Positions 57,301-64,000 of a DNA stretch of 64,000 nucleotides are shown one piece after another. The notes beneath the pieces were generated by a model that did no database searches, was not told where the DNA came from, and worked only from the letters and a program-made list of their open reading frames with translations. The stretch covers positions 57,130,773-57,194,772 of the forward strand of contig OW804095.1 of NCBI GenBank assembly GCA_942159475.1. Reading direction: 5' to 3'. Positions within the stretch are counted from its first letter, which is position 1, and every line of letters begins with the position of its first letter. The position numbers and the translations under genes are program-made. This stretch comes from Sthenelais limicola (lineage: Eukaryota; Annelida; Polychaeta; Phyllodocida; Sigalionidae).

Positions 57301-60300
57301 AATTTCTATTTTTCAGGGCTGGGAAAGCCATTTGGACTTATGGCAACACAAAAGGAGATCCAGGATAGGGAAAGAAGGAAGAGAAATATAACACTCTTAT
57401 CCTAAACAGACCTTTTCACCTAAGCTTTCTCAATTGGCGCCTATAAGTTAGACATAAATGGAGGTACAAAATTGGGACTTGGGTGTTGTACTTAAGGATC
57501 CATAATGTGTGTTGATCTAAGTGTGACCATGAACCCGTTTCGTGACCCTTTAAGCAATGAATTAAAATTAAAACTTAAATTAAAATTCATATCCAGATGT
57601 AAATATAAATAAGACGAACCTGCATCAGCGAGTCTAGTGCGCTATCCACTTCATTGTGGCAGGTATTAGTTCTTGTCCGTGCTTCATGGAAAAGAGACAA
57701 CTTTTGGGCCTGAAAAAAAACGCATAAAAAAGATTACAATGGAGGGGGAAAAGAAGTGCAATTTGGAAATAATAATGTATGTGGTCTTAACCTGGAAATG
57801 TAAAAAAGAAAGCAAACAAACAATTTGACATGATGGTGAAATTAAAAGAAATTAAAAGAAATTGAATATAGCACATTACCTTCCAGTCTAAATAAAGACT
57901 TTTGGCTTCTGCAAAACTTATGATATCACTACGGCTAGGAATGCTTTCCAAGTAAAAACGTTGATATGTTTTCTGAAGGTTCCTTGAACATTCCTGTAAA
58001 AAAAAACATGAATAATTGTGCACATGAAGGAACAGGGATTCGTAAATGACCATCTATACAGGGGTGATGGTGATGAATTCTATAAAAAGTCCTTTTTTTC
58101 ACTCGCAAGTCTCAAATTTGTTAAGTAAGGTCATGAATTTACATTACGTTTCGATGCACGCCACACCGTATCTTTACATGCAAAAGACTACGTATACATA
58201 CAGGTGTCCTGTGTCTCAGTACAATAATAAGAGTAATACTCAAAGAGTATAGAATAGTAAAAACTGACCTCTAATACAATGGCCCTGGAGTCCAAAGACA
58301 GAGTCTCAACATGTTCAACAAAATAACTGAGTTCGTGATGAAGTTTCCTTCGTGCCTCATCTCTTTCGGCAATGCTATCCCCTAAATCCTCCTGTGATCA
58401 ACAATGGTATTTAATTCTCCACACACAAAAAACTGGCATGCAGCAGGTTTTTCAGATAACACGAAAAAAGCAACTACCAGTGCTAAGCCATCATCAAAAT
58501 GAAATATACAGTATAGATCCGCAAGTGACCATCTCAAGGAGAAGTCCTTGCGGATCTGGTTCATTAATAACCAATTTTAGGGAGTATAGCAAGAACTTAA
58601 GGCCATCCATACATCAATATATAAACCACACAAAGCCAAAGCATCGTGGAACATAGACACTATTAAGACATCTAATAACTAAATGGTAATCATTTCTCAT
58701 GTAAAGAAGAATGGTAATGACAAATTCGCCCGTTCTAAAATAAGTTTCAAAATACTATGAATTTTCATACCAGCTTTTCTGCAGCATGTAGGCAGTTTTG
58801 GGCAGCTTTGTAGGCATTCAAAGCTTTTTCAACACTATGAAACTGCTCCATATCATTTAGGCACAGAGCAGCAGGGTCCATAACCACACCAAAGCTTTTC
58901 TCAATTTTGTCTTCGCAGGATTCCTGGGTAGGGAATTGGACTCTAGAACATACAATGTTACTTCATTAAGGTTTGATCACGGAGCAAGTAGATTGGAAAG
59001 GAGAGGTACATCACATAAAGAACTAACTGAGGATCACTTGTAAACCAATAAAATCCCAGTTAGTTCTTTTCGCATAAAGATAAACATTAATAAGTCAGTT
59101 TCCCAGTTAAGAAAATTCCAATGACTATCGCATGCAATTCTATACCTTTGGAATCGCCCATGAGAATTAAATAAGAGATTCCAACATGCAAAAAGTAATT
59201 GTGTCTAAGGTGGAACTTTAGTTAAAGAAAGAAATTTTAAAATTAAACAAGATTTACCATAGTGAAATAGAAGTTTAATTTTAATTTAGTCAAGGATATC
59301 ACGATTGGTGTGAAAATACAAGAGATACGCGGTCACATGGTAGGCACACTCCAAGTCAGACCAACGATGAGATAAGTAGTCAGCTGGAAAACTTGAAAGG
59401 AACAACTAAATTAACTTCAATTTCCCTACAGTAAGCTTCCTTTAATCTCATCCACCATGAGAAGTGTGGGCGTACATACGCTGATGTTTCTCTTTAACTT
59501 ATCTCCTTCTATTATTCAAGACCACATGAGCAACAGACTCAGAAGGCTCATCTATGTTTTTGTTGAAAGACTTGGCGGAAGTTGCCTCACTCTTGTAAGA
59601 AGCTTGGCGAAGTAGCCTATTAATGTTAACGAGCAAATACCTGCCCAGTGGGTCAGTGGGACCCACATCTTCACCTTTCCTTCCCTCTTCCACCTTATCT
59701 ATGTAACTTAGTACCTTATAGTGTACATCAGAGTAATGGGGACAGATTCAGAGGCTATGTGAGATATATAAAGAGTGCTTTACAATAGTGAAACAGACTT
59801 GTCATATTGTCACAAATTAGAAATTAATATTACAGGTTATAAGATTTCTCTGTAGACAATATTTTGGGTCACAGTTATGGCATTGAGCAGACCCAAATTC
59901 CATGACGAGATGAACTGAACTGGTTTAGCATAGATGTACAGGAACACTTGACATGGCAAGAAGTAGCACTAGTGGTACACAAAGACAAAGAGAAAGATTG
60001 AGACAAGGAAAGAGAGAAAGAAGAGGTCCGGACTGTCAAAAATAAACGGAGAGAGTGCCAAATATGAAGGTATAATTGTTTTGGTCTGGGTCTATATAAA
60101 ACTCCACGCTAAAGTGCCTACCATGTGACCGCGCATCTCGTTTTATTCTCGCCCACACTTTTCGTGGTGGACAAGACTTAAAAAATCAAACATAAAAAGA
60201 AGCATGGTGGAGTGTGAGACCGACATAAATAATAGCAAATCAATCGTGACTTAAGATATATAACGAAACTTAGGATTGTATGATGGATCGATTTCTTCAA

Positions 60301-62891
60301 TGGAACATTTGTCAACATGACCCAGGGAACACTGAGTGGCATTTTTAGACGCACACCATCTTCATTTGAAATATAATTTGTAATTACAAGTTTAGAAGAT
60401 CGGATGAAATGCATTCCTTCCTGGGTGCACAAGATCTCCCGTTAAAGGTATAAACCAGCCATTTGTTTATGGCAAATTTTACGTTTCTACAAGGCTCAGA
60501 TCGAAAATGACTGACTTTTTACTGATGCATATAGAAAATTACTGACTTTTAAGGTCCTTACAAACCAAACCCAAAATCAAAATTACTGATTTTTACTGAG
60601 AGCAGGGACCATGCCCAATAGATTAATAGTTGTTTATTGGAATATATAGCCAACATAAGTATTTTTGGAAAAATTAAAACATATTGGAATGAAGTACTTT
60701 AAATGAGAAACCTAGATTTTCTATTAACTAAAAACAATTATATCATGCAAGAGGATATGGAACCTCCCTGACCTAATTGATATGTCTATGACAGTAAATT
60801 AAAATATTACTCGTGTTTGAATATGGCAGTATTTTGTATGAGACGCTGAAGATATATCACGTCTAATATGCACACATAATCAGCAGACAATGAGCGACAC
60901 CCTCTAGCATATTTGCTGTCACCCTCACCTGCACGTTTCCTGGCGACGTCTGTGCAAAACCAGAGGGGAAAAGGCCGAGGGGAAAAGGCTGTAACACAGG
61001 GTTGAACACGGGTGCTCGCCCTGAGTGGGTATGTGTGGTGGGCATGCACCATTGTGGGTGCACTGGTCTGTTTTTGAGAACCAAAATATGGAAAAAGAAA
61101 ATTGTTGCCTACTGGTTCAATGCATTTAAGGTTTGTGCATACAAATTACTGAAAACGGGGAGTCAAACCAAGCACTCGCACCTTTGTAGATAAGGATGAA
61201 TGATATTGATGAAGGTCTTGAGTCTAACAAGGATAACAAATTAGGAGGAAATGGAAGTCTACCAACTGCTGAAACAATACACGGGGATGCCTGTCAGGTC
61301 ATGTCAAAAGTATTATTTATTCAAACTTGAAACAAATATTGAAACTCCTTAATTTTCCATGCATTAATTCCTTGAACTCCCGCCTGCAGCAGTTCATAGA
61401 CGCTGGTTCATACCTTTAACATCCCTCAACATTTATGCTTAACTGTCTGCATTACTTACCTAGACTTTCTGACCTTGTTAACTGACTGTACCAACTTAGA
61501 CAACTGTAATAAAATGAAACAAAATAAAAATTGTGACTAGTTAAGGTGCATGTGATGAGAACTACGTCTCGGTGCATTACAAATATCTAAAAAAGAATCT
61601 TATGAATGATAGTTGAAACTTAGAATCAAGGCCGGATAATACGTTACCCTTGAAGAAAAGGAGCGTTCTTTCTGCAGCTGTGTCAGTAACAAGTAGTCTT
61701 CATGTAATTTCTGGAAGGAAAATTATTCAATTATTTCGGGTATAGAGCGAATTAAGCGATTTTGCTGACAGATGAAAGGGGGTTGATATTCATTGTAGAT
61801 CAATCAGAGAACCTATTCTCAATATCAAGAAGTAAAGAGTGGATATGAAGGTAACAACCTTAGGATTGGACGTCAGAATATAGTTCCCATCAGATCGAGC
61901 TTTATATACAATGTATCAAGAGCGCATTAAGGCAGTTTACTCAGAAAGTTCTTAAAAACCTAATTAACCAGATCAGGGAACTATGATATAAAGATCAGGA
62001 TACTCAGGATACGTAGTACTATACCTCTAGCTCATAGTAGTATAACCAGTGGGTAGTAAATAAAGAAATTGTATTCAATCTATTCCATCCAGGCGATATC
62101 CATACATAACTATCGACCTACTACCCCTGAAAACTGCATTTACTCTATTACTGAATGCTCTGGCAGCTCTAGATATGCTTATCCGATTTTTTATCGTTTA
62201 AGGGCCTCCTGGCAGATCTGGTATATTAACTTGTTTCTATGCTGGAAGGAGTGAACACCCCTTTTTCTCAATTGACTGCCTATTGTAATTGTCCTTTGAG
62301 AAATAAAATTATTTACATAATAAAAATTATGTTAATGGAGAGAAATATCTTACACTCAGATTTGATTTAGCCAGTTCTCGTTCCTTTTCAGAGACACTAA
62401 GTGCTGTCAGTGTCTGGTCTCGTTCGCTCCGTATCTGGTCCCGTTCTTTGAGAATGGTACCTTTTTCATTGTCTGCATTTTCTTGGATCTGATATTAGAA
62501 TTAAAGTGTCTAAAAATGAAAGCCGCGCTAAATCAAGAAATTCCGTATGCATCTAAGATTATGGTGAAGTTAATCTGGCAAGATATTTATTTTACACTAT
62601 TGATACATATTTGCTGGGAGCAGGAAACATCGTCTTGCTAAAATATTGGATATCATTCACTTTCTTTAGTATTATTAGAATTGTTAATGAAAATAGAAAT
62701 GTTTTCTTTCCGAACGTTACACTGGAGTTGATACCTGTTTCAGTTTGTTCCTTAATTTTTCCACCTGGTGTTGGCCTTGTAGCACCTGCTGGCGAAGGTA
62801 TTGAGCTTCTATATCAGTGATGGTAGCTTTTGTTGAACCATTGTCGCCAGAGACCCACTCACCCACAGGCACTGGCACTTCATTGTTATTA
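47825..62891 (-). CDS. STK31: STK31-like pseudokinase with coiled-coil region (3' part, 5' end outside window)
   Basis: Twenty-two exons join without a phase break and give 1009 residues plus stop. Order: a long helical, charged region (exons 62891 down to 54940; e.g. KERDQIRSERDQTLTALSVS, EVQTLKEDLRALRASLHEKF); a kinase fold with the N-lobe lysine in VVLK, the catalytic-loop position VGAIHPNNVLI, IDFSK in place of DFG, an APE-like QAPES, and a C-lobe end EPASRRTANSMWHLPYF; then an S/P-rich linker and 13-residue repeats ending EEEEEEEILDTTD. This order and the degraded catalytic loop match STK31, a germ-cell Tudor/coiled-coil/pseudokinase protein. The Tudor domain is expected upstream of base 64000 and was not seen. 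Identification rests on architecture and remembered family resemblance. The repeat tail is unusual. Confidence 0.75.
48085..48330. repeat. Coding minisatellite, 39-bp unit
   Basis: Tandem 39-bp units (13 codons) inside the last exon of the STK31-like gene. The central copies are nearly identical and the outer ones diverged, the pattern expected of recent unequal exchange. Confidence 0.85.
48747..48868 (-). CDS. STK31: STK31-like exon u: Ser/Pro-rich linker
   Basis: Reads PKSRVSPVRSPGGGILKNAC through LTSPPSHEP between ACTGCAG and GTAAGA. It contains SP motifs typical of proline-directed phosphorylation sites (inference). Confidence 0.65.
49141..49313 (-). CDS. STK31: STK31-like exon t: end of kinase fold
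   Basis: ENGLEDVVMGLLQAEPASRR then TANSMWHLPYFSKSPYSRPA. This is the last C-lobe helix (compare 'P..RPTA..LL.HPYF') followed by an S/P-rich linker. Phase 2 end at GTAAGT. Confidence 0.82.
49509..49577 (-). CDS. STK31: STK31-like exon s
   Basis: 23 codons, MHFPTYPFVTKGNGVPDFSP then LVM, between TTTGTAG and GTTAGT. Confidence 0.72.
49810..49929 (-). CDS. STK31: STK31-like exon r: activation segment
   Basis: 40 codons, HQRVGSYVASNGIQFQAPES, then WATDMFNLGLLTLW. QAPES matches the APE motif and ATDMFNLG the conserved 'SDxxxxG' helix. Confidence 0.82.
50802..50951 (-). CDS. STK31: STK31-like exon q: catalytic-loop position
   Basis: 50 codons, with LMGLQAIHAANLVVGAIHPN, NVLISDENEA and SEIDFSKTP. 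HRD is replaced by VGA, the catalytic Asp and Lys are lost, and DFG reads DFS. The Asn-Asn-Val/Leu-Leu-Ile following is kept. Confidence 0.85.
51454..51537 (-). CDS. STK31: STK31-like exon p
   Basis: 28 codons, DGRLTYVQLPYHPDNLATLV then EKQGVTPE, the kinase hinge region. Phase 0 at both ends. Confidence 0.75.
51653..51772 (-). CDS. STK31: STK31-like exon o
   Basis: 40 codons, EYMIGEQYGIRLTDFLRRAF then NPHVLRVQSIFSVE, the helix C to strand 4 region (compare 'HPNIL.' of kinases). Confidence 0.78.
52392..52511 (-). CDS. STK31: STK31-like exon n: kinase N-lobe
   Basis: 40 codons, ENHHLLKKGRALSHYELECM then KTKFAGKDVVLK. VVLK holds the usual ATP-contacting lysine of strand 3. A glycine-rich loop is not recognisable. 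Confidence 0.8.
52831..53050. repeat. Intronic minisatellite with AAGTAGGGTAAA core
   Basis: Three long imperfect units each contain AGTAGGGTAAAGTATTCA-like text, then GGTTCATTTGATTAAAT, with extra partial copies of the first part. It lies in the 2.4-kb STK31-like intron between 52511 and 54940. Confidence 0.75.
53581..54370. repeat. Three dispersed copies of a ~100-115-bp repeat in one intron
   Basis: Copies start near 53581, 54061 and 54272 and share ACCAGC(A/G)ACTGAATATAAA, GAAC(G/A)T(C/T)TAATCTAA and TCAACCTCATATGC. They lie in direct orientation in the same STK31-like intron. The 53.9-54.05 kb segment between the first two is clearly GC-richer. It is probably a SINE-like or satellite-derived family; identity unknown. 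Confidence 0.7.
54940..55020 (-). CDS. STK31: STK31-like exon m
   Basis: 27 codons, VHFAEIKENYFPELYLEYPD then MGIDFAL, joining the helical part to the kinase fold. Confidence 0.78.
55189..55336 (-). CDS. STK31: STK31-like exon l
   Basis: 148 nt, VNTMTYFTAGLPKMLDLIDL then EVQTLKEDLRALRASLHEKF, ending EDEML before GTAAAT. Acceptor is GTTGTAG. Confidence 0.75.
55784..55839 (-). CDS. STK31: STK31-like exon k
   Basis: 56 nt between TTTTTGTTTAG and GTAAGT, reading SVAWKSHYDNLHGHDPHK. It is needed: the flanking exons do not share a phase without it, and its phase 0 start and phase 2 end restore the frame exactly. Confidence 0.65.
56406..56663 (-). CDS. STK31: STK31-like exon j
   Basis: 86 codons, IANVNEPDTSLIATVLKLLE, then NRIRRLFGEYTSMRDSLSTW and KSKLRHKLADLQDAVE. 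Helical and conserved-looking, phase 0 at both ends. Confidence 0.8.
56958..57074 (-). CDS. STK31: STK31-like exon i
   Basis: 39 codons, LLALNEEDPVERSCLNSGLE through EDLKTDI. The acceptor (TTTTAAG) lies in a 30-bp tandem duplication, so a second in-frame acceptor exists 30 nt upstream. Confidence 0.72.
57074..57133. repeat. 30-bp exact tandem duplication across a 3' splice site
   Basis: 57074-57103 and 57104-57133 are identical. Each copy carries a TTTTAAG acceptor in transcript orientation. Confidence 0.9.
57620..57709 (-). CDS. STK31: STK31-like exon h
   Basis: 30 codons, AQKLSLFHEARTRTNTCHNE through LDSLMQ, donor GTTCGT. Confidence 0.75.
57880..57993 (-). CDS. STK31: STK31-like exon g
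   Basis: 38 codons, ECSRNLQKTYQRFYLESIPS through KSLYLDWK, with a T-rich acceptor and GTAATG donor. Confidence 0.75.
58269..58391 (-). CDS. STK31: STK31-like exon f
   Basis: 41 codons, EDLGDSIAERDEARRKLHHE through DSRAIVLE, phase 0 at both ends. Confidence 0.75.
58771..58942 (-). CDS. STK31: STK31-like exon e
   Basis: Reads VQFPTQESCEDKIEKSFGVV through YKAAQNCLHAAEKL. Acceptor TTCTAG, donor GTATGA. The preceding intron is about 2.5 kb, but phase is kept. Confidence 0.75.
61460..61503 (-). CDS. STK31: STK31-like exon d
   Basis: 44 nt, LSKLVQSVNKVRKS, ending AG|GTAAGT in phase 2; the next exon completes Arg. Confidence 0.7.
61648..61710 (-). CDS. STK31: STK31-like exon c
   Basis: 21 codons, KLHEDYLLLTQLQKERSFSS then R, between TTCCTTCCAG and GTAACG. 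Confidence 0.7.
62354..62488 (-). CDS. STK31: STK31-like exon b (coiled coil)
   Basis: 45 codons, phase 0 at both ends, highly charged: KERDQIRSERDQTLTALSVS. Strong coiled-coil character. Confidence 0.75.
62735..62891 (-). CDS. STK31: STK31-like exon a
   Basis: Enters with one base of a codon, then NNNEVPVPVGEWVSGDNG, and begins the helical part (EAQYLRQQVLQGQHQVEKL). Phase 0 end before GTATCA. Confidence 0.75.
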
Positions 62892-63101
62892 CTGGAATTA
62901 TAAAAAAAACAAGCAAATGATTATTTATAAACGTGTCAAAGAACGAAGTCGGAGACAGCTAATTCATTAGCTACCCTTCGTAACTCACACGTGAGCTAAA
63001 CATGTTCGTTTTTGTCCTATATGGAAGGCATGGCTGCGACAAGCGAGATTCCACTATCTGTGGTATGCTCCAAGCGGCCAGCGTAGTTGTTCCAGACTTA
63101 C

Positions 63102-63131
63102 GTACAGGTCAAGATTTTATCAGCAAAAGAT
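63102..63131 (-). CDS. Candidate 30-nt cassette exon of the STK31-like gene
   Basis: Bounded by ATATAAG and GTAAGTCTGG, with a textbook TACTAAC branch sequence upstream. It reads SFADKILTC in a phase that can be inserted or skipped between 63511 and 62891 without a frame change. Weak pyrimidine tract. Confidence 0.25.
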
Positions 63132-63510
63132 CTTATATTTACCCGATTTATAATTAGTTAGTATGCGTAAGAATGGATTACTTATTTCCCAACGATTGTG
63201 TGGGAGAATAGGTTGAAATCATTTGAATATTTTTTCATATTTTGAATAAAGATAGTAGGATATTAACATATGCATTTTCAAGATGATTGTCAAGCCTGTA
63301 TGGTTATGTTTCTGAGTTGAGAAGCAGAGCTAGATGTTCTATAAGAACCTTTATGAAAGTGTTGCAGATAAGGGTTTGTCTGGCACCTTTTCAGGACCCC
63401 CAATATCTAACTGCAACATTGCTGGTTAACACTAGGCTTCAAAGGGTGCCTAATCCATGTTTCCCCGTTTCCCCGCTCTTCGGTCAGTCTCTCCAACTTT
63501 CTTCACTTAC

Positions 63511-63575
63511 CTTTTTAAGCACCCTACTCTCTCCTTGTCCCATACCATATTATCTGCCTGGGGATTCCACTGGGT
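63511..63575 (-). CDS. Candidate upstream exon of the STK31-like gene
   Basis: 65 nt between a very good acceptor (CACCTTTTTCAG) and a very good donor (AAG|GTAAGTGAAG), reading TQWNPQADNMVWDKERVGCL. It ends in phase 2, as the exon at 62891 requires. The protein segment is not recognisable, so this rests on splice sites and phase only. Confidence 0.4.
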
Positions 63576-64000
63576 CTGAAAAAGGTGAAATATTCTTACC
63601 GTGGTAGGGGTGGGGGGTGGGCAGAAATTGTGGTTTTGCGCACATTTTATACAAATCTCAATCACATCAGGTAGGTTTCCTAGGCTTGGGAAAATATCAA
63701 AGCAAACTCTGTATACTCATGTTAATAGTTATCGTGAACAACAGAAATATAAACTTATTAAAGTCCTATTAAAAAGAGGTTTTGGGGGTGTTTTTTGACA
63801 TATTTTTATTCAGGCCTTTCACATATGTTGGCATATGCCATAGCAAAAAGATGTGAAAGGCTCGCGCACGGCCGGTCTTAACGCCCGGAGTTACTTATTC
63901 GCAGAGGACATCATTCCCGTTTTTAATTGATGAAAGGACATGCCCTTATTATATTATGCCAAAATACCTTCATCCCAACTTACAATTAAAGGCCTTATGC

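Larger units (their letters stand above)
62892..64000 (-). other. Right edge: intron sequence of the STK31-like gene
   Basis: Apart from the two candidate exons at 63102-63131 and 63511-63575, no coding segment is recognised. The Tudor-domain exons expected for this family are not visible and should lie beyond the window. Confidence 0.4.

Overview
The window is a piece of an intron-rich animal genome, AT-rich between genes. An invertebrate deuterostome is the best guess and an echinoderm is plausible. The gene content supports this: a BTB-BACK-Kelch gene, a macroH2A histone gene, an STK31-type gene and a tyrosine-recombinase (DIRS) retrotransposon. Nothing in the sequence fixes the species, and there are no bacterial features.

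Layout. (1) 517-2763, + strand: a BTB-BACK-Kelch-like protein whose coding region is one exon behind a strong 3' splice site. (2) About 2.8-31.9 kb: a long AT-rich stretch without a convincing gene, holding microsatellites, G-tracts, two hairpin/MITE-like elements and two weak exon-like spots. (3) 31936-39295, - strand: a complete macroH2A gene. It codes for an H2A fold, a Lys/Pro-rich linker and a macro domain. (4) 39970-45133: a fold-back element with perfect 85-bp arms lies against a near-intact DIRS-like retrotransposon (gag, RT-RNase H, tyrosine recombinase, 41-bp inverted terminal repeats) about 1 kb upstream of the macroH2A start codon. (5) 47825 to the right edge, - strand: the 3' part of an STK31-like gene. 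I could join 22 phase-consistent exons and two further candidates, coding for a long helical/coiled-coil region, a protein-kinase fold with a degraded catalytic loop, and a C-terminal tail of 13-residue repeats. Its 5' end, where a Tudor domain is expected, lies beyond base 64000.

The most notable feature is in macroH2A. The exon for the middle of the macro domain is present twice, at 34867-35041 and 33309-33483. Both copies are exactly 175 nt, have the same entry and exit phases and intact splice sites, and encode 42/59 identical residues. Because 175 is not a multiple of 3, only a transcript with exactly one copy stays in frame, so the pair looks like mutually exclusive exons. Vertebrate macroH2A1 also has a mutually exclusive pair, but it replaces a different segment of the domain, which is a single exon here (36567-36657). 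The two copies differ at the last codon of the conserved PSIGSG loop (Asn or Arg).

All exon boundaries were derived by hand from GT/AG sites, phase continuity and protein family resemblance. No database search or expression data were available.
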